The position numbers were made by a program, and so were the translations under genes. Under the pieces are notes generated by a model, which searched no databases, was not told the origin of the DNA, and worked only from the letters and a program-made list of their open reading frames with translations. Shown here in pieces: positions 26,168-35,040 of a DNA stretch of 64,000 bases (its first letter is position 1; the number at the start of each line of letters is the position of its first letter). This stretch comes from Bdellovibrionaceae bacterium UBA2316 (GTDB lineage: Bacteria; Bdellovibrionota; Bdellovibrionia; Bdellovibrionales; Bdellovibrionaceae): positions 1 to 64,000 of the forward strand of contig DDVI01000038.1 in NCBI GenBank assembly GCA_002345205.1, given 5' to 3'.

Positions 26168-27115
26168 CTATTTTTGCAAATAGTCTTCAAGTTTGTCAAA
26201 CGAACCTGTCCAACCCAGAGTCATACCCGTTCGTTCTTTCACGAAAGTAGCAAGTTCTGCCGGAGTACAATTTCCATATGTTTCCCAAGTTATGGTAACT
26301 CGCGTTTCGTCTACACTTTCTTCAGATAACTTTACCGTAGTTAACATTGTTTCTGGCCAAGTCGGTGCCATCGGGTGACGACTCATATTTCCTTTTTCAT
26401 CACAGAATTGCTGAGTATAGACAATTAAATTTGGACTTTCGATTTTTACATACTCTGCACGCCCGTACATTTTTATATCGCCGCCACTCATCATATACAT
26501 AGATTTACCGCCGGCTCTAATATCAGCATTCATGAATTGCATCGTCATGCCTGTTGGCGGTAGCCATTTTGCAATGTGTTTCGGATCTGTCCACATTTCA
26601 AACATAGTTTTGATAGGCGCTTTGAAGGACCGGTTGATAACGAAAACTTCTTTTCCCGTTTTTTCTTTCTCTACGTATTCTGCTAAACGATCCCATGTTG
26701 AATTTCCGCCTGCGGCTTTAACGAACTTTGCAATTTCGGCTGCCGCTTCTGGGGACGCCAAAATCATCCGCATATCCATCTTCGTTTTACCTTTTTCATC
26801 AGAAAATGTAACATTTACGCGAAATAATGGGGGCGTATCCTCGGTACCACCATGGTCATAAACTAATTTTTTATACGGCTCGACTTCAAAGTACTTAGTC
26901 AAATTTGGCCAATCTTTGCCATCTGGTCCATGCATTGTATATTTCCAATGTCCACCCACACGTAAATCTTTACTGTGAGTAGTAATCGTAAACCCACGAG
27001 GGCCCCACCATTTTGCGACTTGTTTTGGATCCGTCCAAGCATCCCATACTGCTTTTACAGGCGCATCATATACACGCACTATTTTGAGTTCATTTGAATT
27101 ACTTTTTGCGAACAT
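26168..27115 (-). CDS. Tandem double SRPBCC (AHSA1-like) domain protein
   Basis: 315 residues made of two homologous SRPBCC domains. Repeat 1 begins 'RVYDAPVKAVWDAWTDPKQV' with 'KWWGPRGF', and repeat 2 begins 'RSFKAPIKTMFEMWTDPKHI' with 'KWLPPTGM'. Single-domain AHSA1/YndB proteins are typically about 150 residues, so this is an in-frame duplication or fusion. Such proteins bind hydrophobic small molecules and often sit beside ArsR regulators, as here. The start lies 17 bases inside the upstream arsR gene with a GAAAGGA site, indicating coupling. Confidence 0.9.
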   Translation of the reverse strand: MFAKSNSNELKIVRVYDAPVKAVWDAWTDPKQVAKWWGPRGFTITTHSKDLRVGGHWKYTMHGPDGKDWPNLTKYFEVEPYKKLVYDHGGTEDTPPLFRVNVTFSDEKGKTKMDMRMILASPEAAAEIAKFVKAAGGNSTWDRLAEYVEKEKTGKEVFVINRSFKAPIKTMFEMWTDPKHIAKWLPPTGMTMQFMNADIRAGGKSMYMMSGGDIKMYGRAEYVKIESPNLIVYTQQFCDEKGNMSRHPMAPTWPETMLTTVKLSEESVDETRVTITWETYGNCTPAELATFVKERTGMTLGWTGSFDKLEDYLQK

Positions 27116-27464
27116 TAGTTTTTCCTTTCTTTTTCTTGTTACCTGTTACAGTTTTTAAATATTCATCTAGGCGATCAAAACTTTCTTCCCAGAAAACGCG
27201 ATATTGTTCCATCCAATCGGCAGCGTCCTTCAAAGCCTCTGCATTTATTTTGCAAGGCCTCCATTGAGCTTCGCGAGTTTTCGTGATCAATCCTGCTTTT
27301 TCTAAAACTTTTAAATGTTTGGTAACGGCGGGCAGACTCATCTCTTTCAAAAATGGTTGCGCTAAATCTGAAACGTTAGCTTCACCTTGGGATAATTTTG
27401 CCAGCATTGCCCGTCGTGTGGGATCAGCTAGGGCGGCAAAGGTGGTACTCAGATTATCTTGCAT
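27099..27464 (-). CDS. ArsR-family repressor
   Basis: 121 residues. Winged HTH 'FAALADPTRRAMLAKLSQGE' and 'SLPAVTKHLKVLEKAGLI', then the helical dimer end 'YRVFWEESFDRLDEYLKTV'. This is the ArsR subgroup that pairs with SRPBCC proteins and lacks metal-binding Cys. A basic tail (KKKKGK) closes it. It probably represses its own operon through the palindrome at 27486-27501, about 22 bases upstream of the ATG. Confidence 0.93.
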   Translation of the reverse strand: MQDNLSTTFAALADPTRRAMLAKLSQGEANVSDLAQPFLKEMSLPAVTKHLKVLEKAGLITKTREAQWRPCKINAEALKDAADWMEQYRVFWEESFDRLDEYLKTVTGNKKKKGKTNVRKK

Positions 27465-27485
27465 ATTATTTAACCTCTTTGTTAA

Positions 27486-27501
27486 TTAACTACTTAGTTA
27501 A
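27486..27501. promoter_or_regulatory. ArsR operator candidate
   Basis: Perfect palindrome TTAACTA-CT-TAGTTAA directly upstream of the arsR start. The length (16 bases, 7-2-7) and position suit an autoregulatory ArsR site. Confidence 0.65.
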
Positions 27502-27786
27502 GTATAAGTTGAAGCTATGCCTACGTCAACGGCATTTTTAAGCAGCTGAAATTACTAAGAAAATCTAACTATATCTGTTTTCTACAATATGCTTAAGGGT
27601 CTTAAGATCCGTTTCTATAAACCTTAAATCCCCATCGGCGATTCGCAAAGACAAATACGTTCTCTATATTGTGTTTAATAGATATAGAAATATGTTTCAC
27701 TGGAAAACTCATAACGCCTGCTATTTTCTTCCCGACACCTAAATTTTTGGTATACAGTATCGAACATCACTTAAAAGGAGAACTAC
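27502..27786. other. Intergenic region between arsR and tpx
   Basis: AT-rich and without a supported gene on either strand. It should contain the tpx promoter. An AAAAGGAG ribosome binding site ends about seven bases before the tpx ATG, and TATACAGTAT at about 27751-27760 is a possible -10 region. I saw no clear -35 box. Confidence 0.4.
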
Positions 27787-28290
27787 ATGGCTAAGATTAC
27801 ATTAAAAGGAAATCCTATTAACACGACTGGCGATTTGCCAAAAGTTGGCTCAACGGCTCCAGAGTTTAAATTAACAAAAATGGATTTATCAGAAGCGACC
27901 CTTTCTTCTTTTGCAGGAAAGAAAAAAGTTTTAAATATTTTTCCAAGTATTGATACCGGGACTTGCGCTTTATCAGTAAAGCATTTCAACAAAGACGCTG
28001 CGAATGCAAAAAACACCGTCGTTATAAATATCTCTGCAGATCTTCCATTTGCACAAAAGCGTTTCTGTGGTGCCGAAGGTATTGCAAATGCAGAAACTAT
28101 GTCGTCATTCCGTAGCACATTTGCAAGAGATTACGGGTTACAACTTCAAGATGGTCCGTTAGCAGGACTATGCTCACGCGCAGTTATCGTTCTAGATGAA
28201 AACAATAAAGTTCTATACACGGAACAAGTGGCTGACATCGTTAATGAACCTAATTACGACGCCGCAATGAAATCGTTAAACAATATGTAA
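27787..28290 (+). CDS. tpx: Thiol peroxidase (2-Cys peroxiredoxin, Tpx)
   Basis: 167 residues, full family length. Peroxidatic C60 in 'FPSIDTGTCALSVKHF' and resolving C94 in 'FAQKRFCGAEG' show an atypical 2-Cys Tpx. 'VKHFNK' and 'GLCSRAVIVLDE' are typical of the family. It reduces hydrogen peroxide and alkyl peroxides with thioredoxin, in cytosol or periplasm depending on species. There is no signal peptide here. Monocistronic with a terminator-like hairpin downstream. Confidence 0.97.
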   Translation: MAKITLKGNPINTTGDLPKVGSTAPEFKLTKMDLSEATLSSFAGKKKVLNIFPSIDTGTCALSVKHFNKDAANAKNTVVINISADLPFAQKRFCGAEGIANAETMSSFRSTFARDYGLQLQDGPLAGLCSRAVIVLDENNKVLYTEQVADIVNEPNYDAAMKSLNNM

Positions 28291-28314
28291 GTCTTTGATC
28301 TTGATAGGAAAAAC

Positions 28315-28347
28315 CAAACGACTTGAATTTCAGGTCGTTTGCCTTTA
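28315..28347 (+). terminator. Terminator-like hairpin after tpx
   Basis: Stem CAAACGAC / GTCGTTTG around an 11-base loop, followed by a weak CCTTTAT tract. The position fits tpx transcript ending. The T-run is short. Confidence 0.45.
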
Positions 28348-28456
28348 TCCTATTAGTTCTGGGCTCTACACCCAGAATTTATGAGAGCGTAAATAAACCA
28401 GTTTAATTTTTTTAATTTAACTTCAATTCCACACAGTCTGTGTGAAGGGTTTATTT

Positions 28457-29968
28457 ATGAATGCAATCGTCACCGCAAGGGGCGTCTCTCTTGAGTTAAC
28501 AAGTGGGCGGCTACTCTTTTCAAATTTAAATTTTACAATTAACCCCATACTAACGGCACTGGTTGGTCCCAATGGCGTTGGAAAAACGAGTTTAGCAAAG
28601 CTATTGGTCGGCGAGATTGAACCCACTTCGGGTTCTATCCGTCGCAATGTTCCTGTTACGTTTTTTCATCAACGAGAAGAACCGCCCGCCATGACTATCG
28701 AAGAGTTTCTAACCGAAGACTACTCTTGGCCAACGCTAGGTGAAAAATTACTTGATGGGATTGATCGCCAAAAATTGTGTACACACTTAAGTGGTGGGCA
28801 ATGGATGCGCGTTCGCTTGGCCCATTCCCTCAAAGATCGGTTTTTAATTCTAGATGAGCCAACCAACGACTTGGATCGCGAAGGCCGAGAAGCTATCTTG
28901 CACTATTTGCAACGGCGTGAAGGTGGAGCTTTGATTGTTTCGCATGATCGCGAGTGTTTGCGCCTATGCCAAGATATCTTGGAACTTTCGAATCGCGGGC
29001 TCAGTAAGTTCGGCAATGGTTGGGATCTGTACGAAGAGGTCAAAAATCAGGAACGGAAAAACTTAAGCGCGGCATTAGATTCCGCCAAACGCGATCGCGA
29101 TCAAGCTCATATCGATCGCGCAGAACAAATGGCTAAACAAGAAAAACGCAACCGACGCGGAGCTAAAACCGCCGAACGCGGAGGTATGCCAAAGATTTTA
29201 TTAGGTGCGCGCAAACGCCGTGCGCAAGCAACTTCTGGCAGTATCGATGCCGCGACCTTGGACCGCGCAAAATCGGCCGTTCAAGATGCGTACGAAGCAT
29301 TTGCTGAAATGAAAATCGATCCTGTCATGTATGCCGACCTAATTGGTAAAGCAATCCCTAATCAAAAATTGGTTGCAGAGGCCAGAGACTTCAACATCAA
29401 ATTTAAAAACTGGCTTTATCCAAGAGATCTGAACTTTACGTGGCGAGGAAATCTGCGTTTGGCTTTAAAAGGCGAAAACGGTTCAGGTAAATCAACTTTG
29501 ATCAAAGCTATCCTGGGCGAAGCATTTGAAACGCACGGTAAATTAATTCGCGGAAATTTGAAAACACTGTACATTGATCAACGATGCGCGATTTTAGATG
29601 AAACAAAAGATATCTTTGAAAATATTCGCGATGTCTCTATGCTTGATGAAAGTGAAATCAGAAATGGTCTATCGAAATTTCTATTTAAGAAAAATACCGT
29701 TTTCCAAAAAGTAAGTACTTTAAGTGGTGGCGAACGATTGCGAGCAGCGTTAGCGCGTGGGTTATTGAGCACTGAAAGACCGGAGCTTTTGATTTTAGAT
29801 GAACCGACAAACAATTTGGATCTTTTAAATATCGAGTTTTTGGAAAACCTCATTCGTGAATTTCAAGGCGCATTGCTTGTGATTTCCCATGATGAGATCT
29901 TTTTGAAAAGAGCCAATGTGACCGAAGTGCTTGACCTTATAGACTTAAGGTTTCAAAATCAAAACTAA
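28457..29968 (+). CDS. ABC-F family ATPase
   Basis: 503 residues from ATG 28457 (GAAGGG seven bases upstream, GTG 28442 rejected). Two ABC ATPase cassettes without membrane segments. Cassette 1 has 'LVGPNGVGKTSLAKLL', signature 'LSGGQWMRVRLA' and 'LDEPTNDLD'. Cassette 2 has 'LKGENGSGKSTLIKA', 'LSGGERLRAALARG' and 'LDEPTNNLD'. A basic linker joins them (about residues 195-265, 'KRNRRGAKTAERGGMPK'). ABC-F proteins act on ribosomes in translation quality control or antibiotic protection. Which subfamily cannot be settled by eye. Confidence 0.93.
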   Translation: MNAIVTARGVSLELTSGRLLFSNLNFTINPILTALVGPNGVGKTSLAKLLVGEIEPTSGSIRRNVPVTFFHQREEPPAMTIEEFLTEDYSWPTLGEKLLDGIDRQKLCTHLSGGQWMRVRLAHSLKDRFLILDEPTNDLDREGREAILHYLQRREGGALIVSHDRECLRLCQDILELSNRGLSKFGNGWDLYEEVKNQERKNLSAALDSAKRDRDQAHIDRAEQMAKQEKRNRRGAKTAERGGMPKILLGARKRRAQATSGSIDAATLDRAKSAVQDAYEAFAEMKIDPVMYADLIGKAIPNQKLVAEARDFNIKFKNWLYPRDLNFTWRGNLRLALKGENGSGKSTLIKAILGEAFETHGKLIRGNLKTLYIDQRCAILDETKDIFENIRDVSMLDESEIRNGLSKFLFKKNTVFQKVSTLSGGERLRAALARGLLSTERPELLILDEPTNNLDLLNIEFLENLIREFQGALLVISHDEIFLKRANVTEVLDLIDLRFQNQN

Positions 29969-29991
29969 AAAATACCTTATTTTGAAATATG

Positions 29992-31071
29992 TTATAGCCC
30001 CAATAACTTCTTGGATAAATCGACGGCGCGTTCGACAAGCTCGAACGCATTTTGGTGCAGGTACTCGCTGTGTTTTACGTAATCCATATTCCGCTCCATG
30101 TCTTCAGCCGACCAACCTAACGAATGACCTACATAGGGAAATGCGGGGGATGCAAAACCCAGTTCACTAAAGAAGTTTAACATCTGTCCGGCGACAGACT
30201 GAATATTATCCTGACCACCTGTAATGATAAAACCGGCAACCTTGTTTTGAATCAATACCCGATCTTTTAACGTAATTTGATTTTGAATGCTGTTAAGTCG
30301 TTCGGCCATTTTATAATATAACGAACTCGCGTTACCCCAACGAATGGGTGAGGATAAAATCACAACATCGGCCCAGTGAACTAGATTTTCATAAACCTGA
30401 ACCATCTGATCATTAGGATCTATTTTTGTAATGGAACAAGGCCATGTGCAGGCTTTCTCTGATTTTGAATAAAATCCTTCACAATGCCTAAAATTTAAAT
30501 CTGACAACCCCAAAAATTTTGTTTCGACATCTAATGTACTTGAGGCTTTGCCAAGTGCCGTCTTCAATAGCTCTTCTGATGTTGAAAAACGTGGATGATT
30601 ACGATCCATTGCGGTCGTAGAGATACCCAGAACTTTGATTTTTCCAGGCTCGCGTTTTGGCTCACGAGCTAAGCCAGAACCGGGATTGTAGGTAGCCCGC
30701 ACTCTTTGTGATTCTGCGCCCGCATTTATAAATAACGATTCGCCTTCGATTTTTATCGGAATATTAGGAACCGTTCCCGCGTGCGATGAAATAGGCTCGG
30801 TGGATTCACGAACAGATTCACCCGTCTTGTGATTAAACTCCCAATAGTGCCATGGACATTCGATACAGCCTTTTTTCAAACGACCTTTCGAAAGTGGTCC
30901 ACCCATATGATTACATTTATTATTGAGTGCTCCAAATGCGCCGTCATAATAACTTAAAACCACTTTTCGATCACTGATCGTAAGTTCTTTTAATCCACCT
31001 GTTGATTCAAGCTCACGAATCAAATCCTGAGTTTTCCCTACAAGCGTCCATTCGCTAGCGACTGGATCCAT
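29992..31071 (-). CDS. Rieske [2Fe-2S] - flavodoxin-fold FMN reductase fusion
   Basis: 359 residues. The N-terminal Rieske ferredoxin domain (about 1-115) carries C53-x-H55 ('NKCNHMGGPL') and C72-x2-H75 ('ECPWHYW'). A linker leads to a multimeric-flavodoxin or NADPH:FMN reductase domain (about 140-345) with 'VLGISTTA' for FMN, a Cys-rich insert ('CEGFYSKSEKACTWPC') and 'VVILSSPIRWGNASSLYYK'. It looks like a two-centre electron carrier. Its start overlaps the globin stop by one base (TAATG), suggesting it is the reductase for that globin. Confidence 0.88.
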   Translation of the reverse strand: MDPVASEWTLVGKTQDLIRELESTGGLKELTISDRKVVLSYYDGAFGALNNKCNHMGGPLSKGRLKKGCIECPWHYWEFNHKTGESVRESTEPISSHAGTVPNIPIKIEGESLFINAGAESQRVRATYNPGSGLAREPKREPGKIKVLGISTTAMDRNHPRFSTSEELLKTALGKASSTLDVETKFLGLSDLNFRHCEGFYSKSEKACTWPCSITKIDPNDQMVQVYENLVHWADVVILSSPIRWGNASSLYYKMAERLNSIQNQITLKDRVLIQNKVAGFIITGGQDNIQSVAGQMLNFFSELGFASPAFPYVGHSLGWSAEDMERNMDYVKHSEYLHQNAFELVERAVDLSKKLLGL

Positions 31072-31499
31072 TATTCAACCTTATTTTTTTGCGTTTGTTC
31101 AAAGAGATCATTCTTAGCAGTTAGTGTCCGTCCAATCGTTTCAGCAATTAACAGCCACAACACAGCTTGCGATGGTGTTAGGTTATCTTTTAGCGTATCA
31201 TTAAAGATTCCAAGCCAACGTTTGAGCAGTTCCCGATTGAACCCAGCGAAATAGTGTTTAGGCACAGGGTTGTATTCAGAAAATTGATAGGGCTGACCGC
31301 CCATTCGAATCCACCAAAAATGAGTGATGCGATCGATGTGTTCAGGCCAATCATGAACCGATTGAAACGGCACTTGCAAAACAGGGTCACGCTGAATTCG
31401 ATTGTAGAAATCATCAACGACTTTAAAAATTTCACCATGCGTGAAAACGATATCTTTCACCGTTAACGTATCCGTAGGGACCGGAATGGATGAGCTCAT
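31071..31499 (-). CDS. Group III truncated hemoglobin
   Basis: 142 residues. 'FKVVDDFYNRIQRDPVLQVP' (A/B helix), 'ITHFWWIRMGG' (E helix with FW pair) and 'KHYFAGFNRELLKRWLGIF', where H82 is the likely proximal haem ligand. This is the group III pattern known from the Campylobacter Ctb protein. Such globins bind oxygen and nitric oxide, and some oxidise NO to nitrate when a reductase is supplied. It is the first gene of a two-gene unit with the Rieske-flavodoxin fusion. Confidence 0.9.
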   Translation of the reverse strand: MSSSIPVPTDTLTVKDIVFTHGEIFKVVDDFYNRIQRDPVLQVPFQSVHDWPEHIDRITHFWWIRMGGQPYQFSEYNPVPKHYFAGFNRELLKRWLGIFNDTLKDNLTPSQAVLWLLIAETIGRTLTAKNDLFEQTQKNKVE

Positions 31500-31616
31500 A
31501 ATAATTTTCCTATAGCTGACAGCCTACTGCACCTGCAGTTAAAGTCACGTTTTTTTTTATGGCTCTTCCCACAAAACCCTTTCCAATTGGGCAATTTCCA
31601 ACAATACTATAACCCC

Positions 31617-33353
31617 ATGTACAAACTGCGCGATTATCAGCAAGATGCTGTTAACAACACTATCAAGTACTTCCAAAAGAAGCGCGATCCCGCAATGATT
31701 GTTCTGCCAACTGGCGCAGGAAAATCACTTGTTATTGCTGAACTCGCACGCATTGCGCGGGGCCGTGTTTTAGTTTTAGCGCACGTTAAGGAATTGGTAG
31801 AGCAGAACTATGAAAAATACAAAAGCTATGGATTGGATGCCGGAATTTTTTCAGCGAGTCTTGGTAAAAAGGATTGGGATCAAAAGGCTATTTTTGGCGG
31901 CGTACAATCTGTGGCACGCGCACCTGATGAGTTTTTTAACGATTTTAGCCTTTTAGTCATTGATGAATGCCATCGCGTCGCTGAAGAAGGTGCGACTCAG
32001 TATCAAGAAGTTATTAAAAAACTTCAGGCTCGCAATCCTGGTTTATGCGTGCTGGGTCTAACGGCGACTCCCTATCGTTTGGGACTTGGTTGGATCTATG
32101 AGTATTCAACCAATGGTGAAATCAAGACCGATAAAAAACGCTTCTTCAAACAGTGCGTGTATGAATTGCCACTCGCCTATATGATTAAGAACAAGTACTT
32201 AACCACACCAGTAAAAGTCGATATTCCTGTTACGTGCTATGATTTTTCGGAACTGATGGATAAGGATCGCACGTATACGACGGCCGAAGTTGAAGAGATT
32301 TTAAAAAGTCAAAAACGACTGACTCCGTTGATTATCAAGAACATCATCGATATTACAGAACGTTTTGACCGAAAGGGCGTAATGATTTTTAGCGCCTCCG
32401 TTCGCCATGCCGAAGAAATCATGTCGCATCTACCTAAAGACGATGCACGAGTTGTTCTGGGTGATACGGATATCAGCGAACGCAATGAAATCGTAAATGA
32501 TTTTAAAAAGAAAAAATTTAAATACCTAGTAAACGTGTCAGTGCTGACAACGGGATTTGATGCCCCTCACGTAGATGTCATTGCGATACTAAGACCGACA
32601 GAATCCAATGCCTTGTATCAGCAAATTATCGGTCGTGGTCTGCGCTTATCTAGTGATAAGAAAGACTGTTATGTTTTGGATTATACGGGAATGGGCCATG
32701 ATATTTTTGCGCCGGAAATTAATGACAAGCGCCCAGCAAAAGATACCGTTCCGGTTCGAGTCACCTGCCCCGTGTGTGACTTTGTAAATAACTTTTGGGG
32801 TTATGCCGATGATGACGGCCAGGTCTATGAACACTTTGGTCGCAAATGCAAAGGGGCACGTCAAGATCCAAAAACGTACGAGATCATACCGTGTGGATTT
32901 CGGTTTCGCTCTAAAATTTGCCACAGCTGCGGATGTGAAAATGATATTACAGCTAGAGCCTGTGAAAACTGCGATGCCACACTGATTGATGCTGATGCCA
33001 AACTTAAACAAGCCAAGTTATCAAAAAATTCACACGTCTTAACGCCAGAACGAATTACGTTTGAAGAGCGAACAGACAAAAACTCGCAGTCATATTTAGA
33101 AATCAGATATTATGATTATGATTCTAACTACCTCAGCGAAGCACATTTTTTTAGCAACCCGTCTTCGATTAAGAAATTTAATATTAATTTCCTGCGTTCG
33201 CACTTGCGGCGTCCAGAACTGGCGATGGATTTAACATCACCTAAAGAAGTCATTCGGTTTCAGAAACTCTTCCGCCTGCCTTCGTTCGTTATCGCCCGAA
33301 AGCAGGACAAATTCTGGAAAATTACCGAAAAAGTTTTCGCGGAAGAATTGTAG
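31617..33353 (+). CDS. radD: RadD-type DEAD/H helicase
   Basis: 578 residues from ATG 31617 (a TTG at 31587 is an in-frame alternative). It aligns along its whole length with E. coli RadD/YejH. Features: 'LRDYQQDAVNN', Walker A 'VLPTGAGKS', 'VLAHVKELVEQNYEKY', 'IDECHRVAEEG', 'LGLTATPYRLGLGWIYEY', 'VSVLTTGFDAPHVDVIAIL' and 'QIIGRGLRL'. Two C-terminal Cys clusters follow ('CPVCDF' and 'CHSCGCENDITARACENC'). RadD acts with RecA and single-strand-binding protein in recombination and crosslink repair in the cytosol. Confidence 0.95.
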   Translation: MYKLRDYQQDAVNNTIKYFQKKRDPAMIVLPTGAGKSLVIAELARIARGRVLVLAHVKELVEQNYEKYKSYGLDAGIFSASLGKKDWDQKAIFGGVQSVARAPDEFFNDFSLLVIDECHRVAEEGATQYQEVIKKLQARNPGLCVLGLTATPYRLGLGWIYEYSTNGEIKTDKKRFFKQCVYELPLAYMIKNKYLTTPVKVDIPVTCYDFSELMDKDRTYTTAEVEEILKSQKRLTPLIIKNIIDITERFDRKGVMIFSASVRHAEEIMSHLPKDDARVVLGDTDISERNEIVNDFKKKKFKYLVNVSVLTTGFDAPHVDVIAILRPTESNALYQQIIGRGLRLSSDKKDCYVLDYTGMGHDIFAPEINDKRPAKDTVPVRVTCPVCDFVNNFWGYADDDGQVYEHFGRKCKGARQDPKTYEIIPCGFRFRSKICHSCGCENDITARACENCDATLIDADAKLKQAKLSKNSHVLTPERITFEERTDKNSQSYLEIRYYDYDSNYLSEAHFFSNPSSIKKFNINFLRSHLRRPELAMDLTSPKEVIRFQKLFRLPSFVIARKQDKFWKITEKVFAEEL

Positions 33354-33532
33354 AAAAAAATTTTTACATAATCTCAATTTCGTCCAATTTATGACTATTC
33401 GGCCTTCTGATTGTAGCATTACTAAACATGTTTATGAAATTTTCTTGTTAGTCATTTATCGATCTTTAAAGGCGACCGATAAATAAATCAGTTTACTCTA
33501 TTGAACTGTAACACCAACTCCTCGGAGACAAA

Positions 33533-33991
33533 ATGAACAGAATCTTTTTCAAATTTTTAGGTTTAGCCACAATCACAATTAGTCTAGGTTGCGCAACAAT
33601 AGTTAAATCTGACAAAATTCCAGTTAAATTTATGGGAGGTCTTAAAGAAGGCGATACTATTCTTAATACCCCTGACGGTCAGTATAATTTAAAAAATGGC
33701 CAAACTACAGTGTTAGTCTCTAGATCTAAAACTGATATTCCTATTTCGGTAACCTGCAACAATGAAACTCGCGAAGGAGTAATCATAACCAAATACGATG
33801 CTTTGGCTGGTATCTTGGGAAATATCGTTTTTGGAGGAATAATCGGAATGGGAATAGATTCATTCAATAACAAAACGTATGATCCGCCTAACTCTTTTAA
33901 CTTAGCTCCCCTATGTTCCGACTCAAAAGATGCAAGTGTAGCGGAAAATAGTTCTAATAGTCCAAAGAATCGAGATCCTAGTTCGAAGTAA
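33533..33991 (+). CDS. Small lipoprotein with Gly-rich membrane-like segment
   Basis: 152 residues. Lipoprotein signal with lipobox 'SLGC' at about residue 19-20. The mature part has a short beta-rich region ('MGGLKEGDTILNTPDGQY'), then a Gly/Ile-rich segment 'LAGILGNIVFGGIIGMGID' that could insert in a membrane, and a Ser/Asn-rich tail. The layout resembles small bacterial lipoproteins of PEGA- or DUF-type that bind phage or envelope parts, but I do not recognise the family. CGGAGA precedes the ATG. Confidence 0.7.
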   Translation: MNRIFFKFLGLATITISLGCATIVKSDKIPVKFMGGLKEGDTILNTPDGQYNLKNGQTTVLVSRSKTDIPISVTCNNETREGVIITKYDALAGILGNIVFGGIIGMGIDSFNNKTYDPPNSFNLAPLCSDSKDASVAENSSNSPKNRDPSSK

Positions 33992-34032
33992 GTTGTAAAA
34001 ATGATGTCTAGCGCATCTTTCCGAGCTCGAGG

Positions 34033-34962
34033 TTACATTAATCGCCCTTGTTCGGAAAACTTCACTGCGATCTGTGCGGCTACACGAGCATTGTTTAACA
34101 CCAACTGAATATTAGTATCTAAACTTTTACCGGCTGTTAATTCTTTTACTTTACCTAGTAAATAAGGCGTTGAATCTTTGCCTTTGATTCCGATGCGTTT
34201 CATTTCGGTAAGCGCGCTCTCTATCACGCGTTCCATTTCCTTAAAATCCAAAGAATATTCTTGCGGCACTGGGTTCGCGATCACGACACCACCGTTTAAG
34301 CCCATAGACCATTTAGCATGTAAAATTGAGGCAACATCAGCCGGTGAATCTACGCGAGTATCAACTTTAAAACCACTTTCGCGAGTGTAAAATGCAGGAA
34401 GTTCTGCCGTTTGGTATCCCAATACGGGTACACCTTTAGTTTCTAAATATTCCAGCGTCAGACCGATATCTAAAATAGATTTCGCACCTGAACTAATAAC
34501 GGCCACATTCGTTTGTGCTAATTCTTCTAAGTCCGCGGAAATATCCATCGTTGTTTCGGCTTCGCGATGAACACCGCCAATTCCACCCGTAGCAAAAATA
34601 GAAATACCGGCACGTTCAGCAATAATCATTGTACTAGCGACCGTAGTCGCGCCGTCTTTTCCTTGAGCCATTACGATGGGAATATCTCGGCGACTGACTT
34701 TTGAAATTTGAGTCGCTTTCTTAGCAAAGCTTTCAATTTCTGTTTCTGATAAACCGGCACAAGGAATCCCATTTACAATTGCAATTGTTGCGGGAGTCGC
34801 GCCATTTTTTCTGACTTCGCTTTCTACGGCTAAGGCCATTTCATAATTTTGAGGATATGGCATTCCGTGCGAAATAATTGTCGATTCCAAGGCCACTACG
34901 GGAGCGCCTGATCGAATTGCGTTTTGTACGTCCTCGGTGAGTTGAACTTTCATGTTTGTCAT
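34033..34962 (-). CDS. psuG: Pseudouridine-5'-phosphate glycosidase
   Basis: 309 residues, full length. PsuG signatures: 'PVVALESTIISHGMPYPQN' at the start, 'GIPCAGLS', 'RDIPIVMAQGKDGATTVAST', 'ATGGIGGVHREAETTMDIS', 'SSGAKSILDIGLTLEYLET' and 'GGVVIANPVP'. It splits pseudouridine 5'-phosphate to uracil and ribose 5-phosphate. The usual partner kinase PsuK is not adjacent. The start could also be the ATG three codons in. No clear ribosome binding site is visible for either. Confidence 0.95.
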   Translation of the reverse strand: MTNMKVQLTEDVQNAIRSGAPVVALESTIISHGMPYPQNYEMALAVESEVRKNGATPATIAIVNGIPCAGLSETEIESFAKKATQISKVSRRDIPIVMAQGKDGATTVASTMIIAERAGISIFATGGIGGVHREAETTMDISADLEELAQTNVAVISSGAKSILDIGLTLEYLETKGVPVLGYQTAELPAFYTRESGFKVDTRVDSPADVASILHAKWSMGLNGGVVIANPVPQEYSLDFKEMERVIESALTEMKRIGIKGKDSTPYLLGKVKELTAGKSLDTNIQLVLNNARVAAQIAVKFSEQGRLM

Positions 34963-35040
34963 GGGCCATGTTCATAGCACTGAATTCTAAACAGAACAAA
35001 AAACATTTGCGGTCCCGAGCCGTCGGTCGTAAGTTAAATT

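Noticed and set aside
31190..31466. ORFs overlapping the truncated globin on both strands
   Set aside because: They are shadow frames; the globin frame carries the haem-ligand motifs and the coupled neighbour.
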